NCBI GenBank assembly: GCA_016987375.1
Contig: PJRA01000492.1
Span: 16,685 to 32,581, forward strand
Length of the DNA: 15,897 nt
Reading direction: 5' to 3'
DNA from: Brachionus koreanus
Taxonomy: Eukaryota; Rotifera; Eurotatoria; Ploima; Brachionidae
Below, in pieces: positions 1-10,300 of this stretch. The stretch's first letter is position 1, and the number at the start of each line of letters is the position of its first letter. The notes below the pieces were generated by a model that was not told the origin of the DNA, made no database searches, and was given only the letters and a program-made list of their open reading frames with translations. The position numbers and the translations under genes are program-made.

Positions 1-168
1 AGTCTTAGAATTAAAATCAATCTCTCTAAAAATGTAATTTTCATCCCTAAATGTTAGCTTTCGAGGTCTACCAGAACGGATTCGATCAGAGACAGAACCA
101 GTCTCTTCATATCGTTTTTTAGTTGAAGAGACACATTTTGGAGATACACCTAACAACTTGGCTAATTT
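1..168 (-). mobile_element. Tc1-like transposase, N-terminal DNA-binding fragment (fossil)
   Basis: Read on the - strand, the frame ending at base 1 gives a helix-turn-helix segment (KLAKLLGVSP, then KKRYEETGSV) followed by the basic linker SGRPRKLT and RDENYI. This is the classic order of the paired-like N-terminal domain and GRPR hook of Tc1 transposases, which bind the terminal inverted repeats. The reading frame is open up to the window edge, so the catalytic part may lie outside. On its other side it ends abruptly at about base 160-170, where reverse-transcriptase sequence begins. It lies within the presumed last intron of the SH3 gene, on the opposite strand. It is a remnant, with no start codon visible in the window. 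Confidence 0.85.
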
Positions 169-632
169 TTTCTATCATTGAAGAAAGGGTTAGTTTAGAA
201 TCGAATTTAATACCTAGGAACTTTATTTGTTTTATGGTTTCGATTTTATTTCAATAAATCCTTAAAGTAAACATAGAACTTACTTTGTTGTTTTTAGTAA
301 AAATCATTGAACAAGACTTCAACCGATTTCTTCATTTTCCACTTGAAAAGTCACTGTTCTAATTCAACTAAGTACTTATTCATCTTACTTTCTATTTATC
401 CATTTTTTTTATAAATGAAAAAAGTGACTAGATCGTCTGCAAAGAGAAGTGAATATTCATTATTAGATTTATTTCTTTTAGGAATATCATTAATAAATAT
501 ACTTAATAATAAAGGACTAATAACTGATCCTTGAGGAACGCCAGCAGATATTTTCAATTCATCACTAATGAGATCATTTATATTATTTACTTTAAATGTT
601 CTACAGTTAAGAAAAGATTTAATCCATATTGT
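160..632 (-). mobile_element. non-LTR retrotransposon reverse-transcriptase fragment (fossil)
   Basis: On the - strand the translation contains, in order, IWIKSFLNCRTFKV, AGVPQGSVISPLLLSIFIND (about 540-485) and LLFADDLV (FADD codons at 432-443). These are the conserved blocks of LINE-type reverse transcriptases, including the catalytic Asp pair. Farther along come a stop near base 398 and several frame changes. The frame then recovers at KFLGIKFDSKLT and SSMIEKIS (about 220-165), the usual post-thumb region. It is clearly dead: a stop, frameshifts and no 5' or 3' ends. The clade (jockey-, CR1- or RTE-like) cannot be settled from this fragment. Confidence 0.87.
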
Positions 633-1092
633 AGTTCAGCATGTTTAAGTATTTGTTAGAGCCTGAGCGGAAACAGTCTTTAAATTAAGTTTTTTGTAGA
701 CAAGGGGTCAATTATCAATCAACTTTTAATTAATGACATACCAAAACGAAACAAAACAAATTGCCTCCAATCTCTTTTCTTTTTGCATATAATTGGGCTA
801 CTTTTTTTATTTTTAACATGGAAAAAATCTCAAAAATGTAATTAATTAGTACCTTGAAATTATTTAACACGACTATTTTTTAGTCTGCTTTTATTTGATA
901 TCAATCCAAAAGTCTCATGCTCATTCATGCTCATTTTAAACGCTTTGCTAAATAGCCTTCAATCATTCTTCACAAATTAATAAATATTTATTTACCACTG
1001 TTAATGTAATTAAAATTTTTAGCTAAAAAGCTTATGCTCAAAATTCAGAAAAAAAAAGTCAAGTTTATCTAAAAATTAATTTTATTTCAAAG
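633..1092. other. AT-rich intronic sequence without recognised content
   Basis: Between the reverse-transcriptase fossil and the SH3 exon I see only A/T-rich sequence with short homopolymer runs. It most likely belongs to the intron preceding the SH3 exon and ends in a TTATTTCAAAG acceptor at 1091-1092. Confidence 0.5.
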
Positions 1093-1304
1093 ATGACGAT
1101 TCGGATTGGGACGATGAGCCAGCCAAATTGATAAGCAAATGCACGGCAAAATTTGATTTTAAATCTAGCCATGATGACGAAATAACCATACAAGCTGGTG
1201 ATCAAATAGAAATATTGGAGAAACGAGATGATGGTTGGTGGCGTGGAAAACTAGACGACAAAATAGGCCTTTTTCCAAGCACATATGTAAACGAAATAGT
1301 TTGA
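1093..1304 (+). CDS. C-terminal exon of an SH3-domain protein (partial gene)
   Basis: After an AG acceptor at 1091-1092, the frame from 1095 (two leading bases complete a split codon) runs 69 residues to TGA at 1302-1304. It opens with an acidic linker (DDDSDWDDEP) followed by a full SH3 domain. The ALYDF-like strand is CTAKFDF. The RT-loop acidic residues are DDEITIQAGD. The ligand-binding tryptophan is in DDGWWRG, and the 3-10 segment is GLFPSTYV. SH3 domains bind proline-rich peptides in signalling, endocytic or actin-linked proteins. The domain ends the protein, as in several membrane-trafficking adaptors (FCHSD, PACSIN, Abp1 and others). The rest of the gene lies upstream of the window, so I cannot name the family member. 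Confidence 0.88.
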
Positions 1305-1328
1305 AAATCAACGAATTTTTTTTTGAAA

Positions 1329-1334
1329 AATAAA
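1329..1334 (+). terminator. polyadenylation signal of the SH3 gene
   Basis: AATAAA lies 25 bases after the SH3 stop codon and is followed by a T-rich run. A second AATAAA at 1424-1429 could serve instead. Either would give a very short 3' UTR. Confidence 0.5.
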
Positions 1335-1533
1335 ATTTTTTTTCTTTTCTTTATTTATTATTATTTTTGTCTATTAATTACCTCTGGAGAGGATCGTAAA
1401 ATTTTTCAACAGTATTATGTCTGAATAAATTTAAATTTTTAAAAAATTTTTTTTTCTTCGATTTTTTTTTACAATGGCCATGATAAACCATTGGGCTATT
1501 TTTTGTAGCGATTCAATACTTAAATTAATCAAG

Positions 1534-4120
1534 ATGTCCAACTTGCACAAAAAAGTATTGATTAACAGTCCGGGTATGGGCGGTCTTCCACCAAAGGCAC
1601 CACATGGTCATCCACGTCGCGCCAAAAACAAACGAGATTACTCGCCTTTGCCGTGGACAAACTATTTTGACCGTTGTCAAGATGTCAAGACCAATGAAGG
1701 CAAAAACATGTTCAGACTGTATGTAAAGGGCAGCAGTGGCCCAGTTGTGTTTTTTCTGCATGGTGGAGGCTTTTCTGGTCTAACGTGGAGTTTATTATCT
1801 TCAACATTGGCCGCTCAAGTCGATTGTCAGTGCTTTTGTCTTGATATACGTGGTCATGGACACTCTCACACTGAAAATGACGATGATCTTTCCATCGAAA
1901 CAATGTCCAAGTTAGTTAAAGTCTTAGAATTTTTTTTTCTTTTTTTTTGTAAGCAATTTTGGAATATATTGAACTAATATAATTCTTTAACACTCTAAAT
2001 ATGGCACCACTTAAAAGTTAAATTTTATTTTTTTGCTCTTCTCATGTGCTCCTTTTGGAGCATAGGATCATTTCTTTTGATTTCCACTCAAGTCGATTCT
2101 CATTTCAGTGAGCTCTATCATGACCATATGTTTGTGTGATCTTATAGTCGTGCTGATCATGCTTTGTTGATATGTGAACTCTATAACGGTCTCAACTTGT
2201 GTGCCCTCAAATTTGTATATCAGTGATTGTAAAAGGTTTGAATCAATTGTTGTTCTGTTGTTGCTTTCCGACCTCTGTGCAAAGATATCCTCTATTGGTT
2301 TTGCCTGTCGAACATTTGGAAAATTAATTTCTTTTGGTACATAATAAACCATTTCATCCATCCAAGAAATCGTCTCAGCAGACCCAAGAGCACTTGTTAA
2401 ATCAAGCCAAAACAAATAATTATAGTCACTGTGATATTTTTTGATGAATGTTAGAAGTAGTTTTTCCAAGCATTCTTTGATATAAACCTTTGAATTTTAA
2501 GTAGTTGATTTGGACATGAAAAACAAAGGCTTTGACATTGTGACATTTTTTGGTAACTTTCATTACCAGCAAAACTATTTTTCATCATCCAAAATTAAGT
2601 TTCTTTGCTCTTTATATAGACGATTTACGAGTTTTCAACAGTTTTTTTATTGTTCTTTGAGTTATAGCGCTTCATTATACTTCAGTGTTTTTTCACATTT
2701 TCGATTAGAAATTTTCATTTTAGCCAATTGTCCATAAAAGGAAGAATCAAGAACAATGAATTTTTTCCAAGTTTCTGCTGACATCTTTTCTCCTGTTTGT
2801 CAATTTTTGAGTTTAGCCAGTTTTTCTTTGCTCCTTGAAGTTGGACAACCAGAATTTTTTTTATTTGTAGACTTTGGCCTTTTAGCTCTCGATTGATATA
2901 GTTACATGCCGTCTTAATGCAAATGTCTTTCTTTAAAAAGTGATTCGCAGCATCGGCAAAAAAAAACAAAAAAACCAAACAAAAAAAATGTCTATATCAA
3001 AAAAAATCAAATAGTGGTTTTATTGCTGGAAATCAGTAAAATAATTAAATTTGAAAATAATATTGTAGATACTTTGCACCTTGATCCATATAAGACAAAA
3101 AAAATGTCGATAGCATTTTCTTTTCATAGCAGACTTTCGCTCTTTATAAAGGACAGAAGATGGGTGCCAAGTTAAAAAAGTTTGGATTAGAACCACTAAT
3201 TAGAAACTAAAATATTTATAAAAGGGATGTTAATGAAGTGGTCGAAACAATTTGGAAAGAGGATTGTCCACCAATAGTATTGGTTGGTCATTCAATGGGC
3301 GGAGCTCTAGCTGTTCACGTTTCACATTTAAACTATATCAAAAACTTGGCTGCATTGGTTGTAATTGACGTGGTCGAAGGAAGCGCCATGGAAGCCTTGA
3401 GCGGAATGCAGACTTTTCTTCAAGGAAGACCTAAATATTTCAACTCAATAGAACAAGCCATTGAATACAAGTTTGAAATAAAATAAATTGAATTTTTTTA
3501 AATTTAATTTCAAAAATAAGTGTGCGCATTGGAGCCATTAGAAATGTTGAGTCAGCGCGGGTTTCAATTGTAGGCCAGTTAAAAAAAGTCGCCGCCAATT
3601 CTGAGCCTAACCAAATGGACGTTCTTGTCGGCAGTCAATCGCATCATGTAATGAATACAGAAATTGCAGAAGAAGATGAGTGTGACGAAAGTAATGCTGT
3701 GAATAAACAGCCTGAAGCAGAAACTGAAGAATTTTGCAAACCAACAGTCTCGGTTTGATTAGATTTGAAAAAAATTAATTTTTGAAAAATTTAAAATTTT
3801 AGACAGAGAGATATGAGTGGAGGATAGATCTGACAAGGACAGAAAAATTTTGGAAAGATTGGTTTAAAGGCTTGTCTTCAATGTTTTTGGATGTACATGT
3901 GCCAAAGCTTTTACTGCTAGCCGGAGTGGACCGACTGGACAAGGACTTAATGGTCGGACAGATGCAAGGAAAATTTCAAATGCAAATATTGCCGCTGTGC
4001 GGCCATGCAGTGCATGAAGATGCTCCCGAACAAGTGGCAGATGCTCTAGCCAATTTTATGCTCAGACATAAATTCACCACTGCCCTGGATCAAATTAATC
4101 CACCTAGACTCTCATGCTAA
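1534..4120 (+). CDS. PPME1: protein phosphatase methylesterase 1 (PP2A demethylase), 4 exons
   Basis: Exons: 1534-1910, 3225-3470, 3521-3752, 3803-4120; about 390 residues (human PPME1 is 386). PPME1 removes the C-terminal Leu methyl ester of the PP2A catalytic subunit and controls which regulatory subunits assemble. The alpha/beta-hydrolase fold is clear. KRDYSPLPW and YFDRCQDV lie near the N terminus, and the oxyanion strand is FFLHGGG. The nucleophile elbow GHSMGG puts Ser at 149, Asp is at 174 in VIDVVEG, and His is at 353 in CGHAVHEDAP. The Ser-Asp spacing of 25 equals that of the human enzyme. An acidic loop in exon 3 replaces the acidic insert of vertebrate PPME1. All splice phases join cleanly, for example SK|DVNEVV. 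The start at 1534 (MSNLHKKV) matches the family; an in-frame ATG at 1474 would add 20 residues. The first intron is 1314 bp, the other two 50 bp each. Confidence 0.96.
2068..2978 (-). mobile_element. mariner/IS630-type transposase fossil in PPME1 intron 1
   Basis: On the - strand, 2469-2068 reads as the C-terminal catalytic part of a mariner-family transposase: FIKKYHSDYNYLFWLDL, then YYVPKEINFPNVRQAKPIED. The Asp of FWLDL and the Asp of PIED are separated by 37 residues, which fits a DD37D (maT-like) arrangement. The first catalytic motif appears as ILDDEK at about 2578-2595 but is followed at once by a stop, and the frame is broken between there and 2469. A further open - strand stretch, 2978-2715, rich in Lys/Gln/Arg, plausibly holds the middle of the protein (KRCQQKLGKN). 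Terminal inverted repeats were not found. It is a dead copy in the opposite orientation to PPME1, and it accounts for most of this intron's length. Confidence 0.82.
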
Positions 4121-4160
4121 TCGAACATATTTTCTTATTTATTCTAATCTAGAGAATGAA

Positions 4161-4166
4161 AATAAA
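4161..4166 (+). terminator. polyadenylation signal of PPME1
   Basis: AATAAA lies 41 bases after the PPME1 stop codon, followed by T-rich sequence. The predicted 3' UTR is short, as for the other genes here. Confidence 0.55.
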
Positions 4167-4781
4167 AAATCTATTTTTTTTATATAATAAAATTTGGATA
4201 GTTTTTATTTATTGTTTTACTTTTTCAACGGTTCAATTTGACCGTTATTTTCAATCCTTAATTTGTACGTTGAGAAAAAACTCAACCCAATCCTGTTTTA
4301 CTTTTATCAAAAGGTGTGATACGTTTCTTATAGTATAAAAACAAAATTTTTGAAATGGTAAGAAATTTAGAAGCGCTAAGTTAAGGCATTCTCAGTCGAG
4401 AATGTCGCTTGGTTTGTGGTTCCAAGCTAAGTCTAAATAGTTGTCGAGTTCGCAGCCATTGAGCGCTCGGATGAGTGGCGCTGTTTATGATGAACGTCCC
4501 ACACGCTTCTAGCAAGTCACTAACTCTGCCATTTGCCGGTCCCAAGCCCGGATGAGAAAAGAGGAGGGGGACATTTTAATATATGAATTAACATTATCAA
4601 ATAAAACAATAAAAAGTAAAAATTAAACATTTCAAATGTGTTTAAGACACAAAATTTGCCCTATGTGCTTTTAAAAGAACTGCTTAGGATAATACTCAAC
4701 AACAACAGCTTGATAGAAAATTAGTTTAAAAATACGAGCAGTTTTTGTTTAGAAATTAAAATTAAATGTTCATTTTAAAAA
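4167..4781 (+). promoter_or_regulatory. intergenic region with presumed ELYS promoter and 5' UTR
   Basis: This stretch separates the PPME1 end from the ELYS start codon, so the ELYS promoter should lie here. No convincing TATA or initiator stands out from the A/T background. Its main feature is the GC-richer hairpin island described separately. An out-of-frame ATG at 4766 opens a 13-residue reading frame (stop at 4805-4807) that overlaps the ELYS start at 4782, if the transcript extends that far upstream. Confidence 0.4.
4371..4572. repeat. GC-richer hairpin island, possible retroelement tail or structured RNA
   Basis: About 200 bases stand out from the A/T-rich surroundings by base composition. 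They contain a perfect 7-bp hairpin, CATTCTC-AGTC-GAGAATG (4387-4404), immediately followed by a second, GCTTGG...CCAAGC (4407-4427). Then come GAGCGCTC and GTGGCGCTG segments that can also pair, and TGCCGGTCCCAAGCCCGGAT with its own CCGG..CCGG stem. That last box looks to me like one found in dispersed retroelement tails of many animals, but this is recollection, not a search. No long open frame crosses it. It may be a retroelement 3' end, a SINE-like unit, or a structured RNA in the ELYS promoter or leader. Confidence 0.5.
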
Positions 4782-7383
4782 ATGGCTTTGAATTTACAAG
4801 AAACTGAACTTATTTCAACATTCGATTACGGCATATCATCAGGAGATGTTATTTCAGGTAGAGTCATTAAAAATTGAATAAAAAAATACTAATTAAACTG
4901 AATGAAGGGTCGGAATACATTTGGTGTATTAACTCAAAGGACAATTGTCTAAATATTAAAAGCACACGGGAACTAGGACAGACTTCATTGCCTTATCATG
5001 ACTTTGGAATTTTGTCAAACGTAAATTTGAAAAAAAAATTTTTTTTTTTTATTTAAAAAAAAAATTTAGGAAAATTTTAAAATAATAACTGGAACCGATT
5101 TTACGTATAATAAACAAAAGTATTTGGTTCTCTCAATTGAAGTACTTGGTGCCAATGAAAGAAACCTTTTGAGTGTATTCAAGCTATCAGTGTCAAAAGT
5201 GACATGTTCATTTCAAGTGCCTTATAAGGCGACTAATTTACAAGTGCTGGTCAAAAATGTACACTACTTTGAGACTAGTAAAAATGCCAGCTTTTTGGGA
5301 AATTTCGAAGTAAGCTGTTTGGCTGCATGTGCAGGCGGTGCTGTTCAAATTTTTGACATAACACCAAGTCAGCTTTATGAGCTCAACTCAAACGAGTCTC
5401 AGCCACTACAAGTCTACTGGATAGACAATACAGATGATTTGGTCAATGAAGACATTGACAGAGGCATGCAAATTTCGCTTAAGCAATCAAAAATTTTTGG
5501 ATTTTTTTTGAATAAAAACTCATTGAAACAAAAATTTTTTGATTATGTAATGGCCAATGATAAGGTGACAGCATCGCTACCAATTGAATTGGTAAAAATA
5601 ACCAGTCTAAAATACGAAAAACAAATTGATTCCGTTTTAGTTGGATTCAATTTTGGCTGCTTTCAAATATGGAGCATGAAAACTTTATCTATTGAGTGAG
5701 ATTATTTTTTTGATTTATATGCCAATTGTACCAAATTACAAAAAATACCAATTTTTCAGTATCGACATTTATTTAGTCTTATTAGTGAAATAAATCTAGG
5801 CTATTTTAAATAATTTTGTTAAAAATAAATAAAAAAAACAAATGAGAAAATTTTGCTTTTTAAAGGTCGAGCAGTGGCTATGGAGAAAATAGCAAACCAG
5901 TGGTCGGTTTTTCACTTCTTCAGCCCCAGAACGATCCACAAAAATGCGTTTATTTAATTGTAGCACACAGTCGATCTTTGAAAGAAGCAGCAGCTAGTTG
6001 CAAGAAGGCCAAAATAGATGATCCAGACGAGACACGAGATGAAAGCCAAACGTAATTAGAAAACATCTATATTAATTTGACTAATTTTAAAACCAAGAGA
6101 TGAATTTGAGATTGATGAAGATGATGACGAGTCTGAGTCAAGTTTCATTCTGATGTTCCAGCTTATTTACGACAAATGTGTAAATGTATTCCTAAGTCAA
6201 AACGAATCATATATGCTCTATGAAGTAGATAAACCAGCTTTTCTTATTTAAAAATAAATTTTTTTTTATTCTAAGGGAATAAATCACTGTGGAGTTGTGT
6301 TCGATCATGAGTTTTCCTTGGACACCCTTAAACATATCAAGCTGAGCGCACTTGGTTTAATTTTTTTTTAATTTTAAATTAGCATAATTTATTACTCATG
6401 TGTTAACCAATCATATTGAACTTAATAAACATAGGCCAATCAAAACAGAATTAACACGTCTAATTAACATAAATTAAGAATTTTTAATTAGGTATACTTT
6501 GAAATATTTTGAATGTTTTTAATTTTAATTAAAATAAATTTGGAAAAAAAAATTCTTTAATTTTTTAATATGATGTGTCAAAACAAACTATTCTAGCGAG
6601 TTAAGCAAAGAGTTTTCGACAACTTTGAGCGAACTGTTTACCAATAACCAAATAGATAGTTCTAATTCGAAAATAATTTCCGTACAGAGTACAAGTGTGT
6701 GCAATAACAGACTTCAATTGGATTTGGCTTGCATAATATGGGCGTTGGTTGATAAAAAAAGCGCCTCGTCAGACAATTTTTTCCTATCCGTGTTCAATTT
6801 AAACAATTGGTATGTCCAATGCATGCCTAGTAAAATGAGACCAGTGGACGAAAACTGCTCGTCTAGAAAAAATGCTTACTTTACCAACTATACACTTTCT
6901 ATTAACTGTGAACTCGATGCTATAAAATTTATTTCTCTAATTGACACAAAAATTCGCAAGGTAAAAAATCAGAACAACTTGAGTCTCGGCAACGCTCTAC
7001 GCGAACTCTTGGTCGAAAGCTACGATGCCATCTATGACTGCGATGACACTATTGGCTACGATATTGATGAAGAAACTTATTTATCCATGAGTTTTGGTAA
7101 ATTACTAAAAATTTAAGAAAAAAAAAATTTTTTCAATTTCAAAATTTTTAGATCTAATGATGTTAACACCGTTTACTCTTACCAAGCTTAGCATCAAACC
7201 AATAGAGCATCAAGTAAATTTTTCTTTCAATTAAAGCATTATTGAGAGATCTTTATTTATTTTTTATATTAGATTCATCAATTTATAAGCCAACAAGACG
7301 ATTTGATTAACTATCCGGAAAAAGTTTTTTTTCTCTTGACCAGATATCATTTAATGGACAAATTTGTACATGATGATGCACAA
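4782..7383 (+). other. AHCTF1: ELYS exons 1-9: N-terminal seven-bladed beta-propeller
   Basis: Residues 1 to about 560 form the region that in vertebrate ELYS is a beta-propeller needed for kinetochore and pore localisation. Visible blade-like blocks are KYLVLSIEVLG with LLSVFKLSVSKV, IDSVLVGFNFGCFQIWSM, QNDPQKCVYLIVAHS, SSFILMFQLIYDKC, and FFLSVFNLNNWYVQCMP. A lysine stretch and acidic run around the exon 4/5 join (EFEIDEDDDESESS) looks like an exposed loop. The last part (exons 8-9, to residue about 622) has LMMLTPFTLTKL and RYHLMDKFVHDD, which lead into the helical domain. Confidence 0.85.
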
Positions 7384-10300
7384 GTAAATTTTTTCAAAAT
7401 CATGAAATTCCAATTTTTTGTTCGGAATGTTTATTCAAAACCCATTTATATTCCTGATGAGCCCATCACTTGAAAAACACTCTAAGTTGTTTGTAAAAGA
7501 ATAACATGGATAGTTATTTAATAGTTTATTGCAATAATGGACTCTAATCAGACTTGTTTTTGAGTCACAGTTCTAAGTCAAGTCAAGTCAGTGACTTGAA
7601 ATTTAAATTTTTTGTGACAGACTTAAAACTGTGACTTGTAAACAAGTTTGAATATGATAATGTCTCTTGAAGGTTCGATTTTAAGTGCTCTATTGAGGTC
7701 AACTTTGTTTCTATCAATTTTGCATCATTTATCAATATGACCACAAGTGTTCGATAGGATTAAGATCAGGTGATCTGTCACACCAAGGTATGAGGACAAT
7801 ATTATTCACATCAAACCACTCTTTTAATTAGCTTTGCTCTATGTGCATGAGCCACATCATATTGAAAAAAACAAGGATCATCTCTTTGGTAAAAATATCG
7901 ACAGATGTCATGAGTTCATTTTCCAACGTTTCCTGATTGACATGTTGATTGATTCGCCTCTCATATATACGACTGCATTCTGTACCTTTACTGCTGATGC
8001 ATCCCCATATTCCTACGGATGCACCACCATAAGAAAAATGAAAAAAAAAATAAATTGAGAAAAAAGGTGAAAAATTTTTATTATTTTAAATACAATTTAA
8101 CAGTAAAGTGTATAGTGTTGTCAACGAACATGTCTTAAGCAAAAAAAAAATTCTGCTTTTCATGCTGTCTGCTCATCAGGAGAGAATATATGTTGGTCAT
8201 ATCTGAGAATTTGTGTTGAAAAAAAATTTGTCAAATTGTTTAAATTTAATTTTTTAGCCAAAGTTTATTCCCATATTCGACTATCTGCTTGAGACATCGC
8301 AAATATACGCAATCTTAAAATCTTTATGGAAATTGAACAATGACGATACAATGATTATGTCTGATTGTTCGCTTAAATCAGTGCTTGAATGGTCATGGTC
8401 CAAAGTGTGCATTGTAAAAAAAGAGCTAAACAACTTGAATGACAAAATTTCGACCCAGCTTAAGAACCATTTTAGCCGAGGTGCCATCGACTCGATCGAC
8501 CGAGACCAGCTTAGCGAGTTCTTGAACCGCGAAAACAACATACTGGACAATTTGATTCAAATATTCAAACAATTTTTAAAGTTGAATTCGACCAGGGAAG
8601 GCCACGACGAATTGAACAAAAAATTGTGCATTGTAGAATCAATTAAATGCTACGTGGAGCATCTAATTTTGTTCAATAAATACGAGCTGATATTGCCGCC
8701 TTCTGACAATAGTCACGTGACTGATTTGAACGACAGCTCGTGCTTGTTCAAAAATTATCTGAACGAAATACAAGGAAATTTGAAAATAATCCAAAACAGA
8801 TGTTCGAAGCGAAAACACGAACAGACAAAGCACAAGTATCCGTTCACATACATGATTGATTGTTTAGTTGAAGAATGCATGCCTTATGCTAATGTGTCAA
8901 AGTTTTTTCTAAAAAATAAAAAACAGGTCAAATTTAGTGATCAAAGTGCCGATGATAATTTGACATATCCTCCAAAGTCTATTTTGGTATGAGTTGAAAA
9001 ACAACAAAAATATGAAATTTTATTTTATTAAAAAAAAATTTATTTTAGGAATTGCTTGAAATCTGTCTTGAGTGCAATTTGAGCACTAAAATGAAGCAAA
9101 TACTTATTTTGTATGTATTGTGTGATTTGATGCATACCGAAATGTCCGATACGGTCAAAAAACATGTAGGATTTTTTTACTCATTTGATTTTTTAATTTT
9201 TAAAATAACTCATTCAGTGACTTTGGCTTATATTTCACAATCTTTTTTATCTGCTGTTGTGTAAATTATTCCTTCACTATTCTGGCATGATCACAAGGGG
9301 CCTCACTTTCTCCCAACATATACACTCATGAAAGCAAGTTATTTTCTAAAATATCTACCTATCTGTGAGAATTAAGGCTTTCGTCAAATAAAAAAAAAAA
9401 TAAAATTGTCTTATTCAACGTTCAGTTCATCACTGTATATCAGTATATTATTTGTCTCCATTCCAAGTTTCGATTCTACATCTGTGTTTCGCAGCAAATA
9501 TCCCATTTTTCTGCTTTTTACCTCTCCGAAGGTTATATTAATGAAAGAAAAAAGAATATCAAAAAAGGTCCTTCAATGGAGAGCACACGGGCGACGTAAG
9601 GTAGGAAGACCAGCAGTAACATGGCATGTCTATTTTTCAAGAATCATGTAGTTCAACTGTACTAATATATCCTTATTCACTCATTGTCGCACATAAAGTC
9701 ATTACTTTTTATTTTCACTCATGTCGATCTTTTGCCTTTACCCTTGCTTCACCTCATATTTTTGAGCTCATTTCATTGAGCTCATTCGTAATTTTTGACA
9801 TTCATGTTACTGCTGGTTTTCCTACTTTTGTCGCTCATGAGGTTTACCTTAAAGGACTTTTGTTGGCATCTTTTTTTCTTTCATTCTAAGTACATGTCCA
9901 AACCATCGCATTCATTTGTTCTCAATGCATTGGCTTAATCTAGTATAGAATGAGTTGAACGAATAATTATTTTATACGTTATTATAACCAGTTTAGATGA
10001 AGCACTCCAGTCTATGTCTTTAATTGATTTTTAATATATTCAGATGTCTTAACACTTAAAGGACTGATGTCAATTAGAGGCCTTTTTGACACTATTCTCT
10101 AAACTTCTGGAATCGTTAAAACAATCTAAAATTCAAATTTTATTTTATAATATTTAAGATTAGGATAATGATTAGGAAAAGGGATAAATTAAAAAAAATC
10201 AAGAAAAGTTTTATTTGAAAAAATGTGTTGTTGAATGATTCTGATCTGATTATATAGTTTTGTGATGGTATGGGCTGATTTGCTAAATCAGATGCGCACC

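Noticed and set aside
2510..2737. + strand open frame of 75 codons in PPME1 intron 1
   Set aside because: It lies across the mariner fossil, which is on the - strand, and has no recognisable content.
4156..4338. Small + strand open frame after PPME1
   Set aside because: Starts within the presumed poly(A) signal region, is A/T- and Phe-rich, and shows no domain; best explained by low-complexity 3' sequence.
4480..4500. Possible hammerhead-type ribozyme core (ATGATGAACG)
   Set aside because: The conserved CTGATGA and matching GAAA with three flanking stems could not be found in order around it.
7834..8058. + strand open frame of 74 codons in ELYS intron 9
   Set aside because: The coding signal here is on the opposite strand (Tc1 DD34E transposase); this frame is its shadow.
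9626..9889. + strand open frame of 87 codons in ELYS intron 11
   Set aside because: The - strand of the same stretch reads as a LINE C terminus, so this is an antisense shadow.
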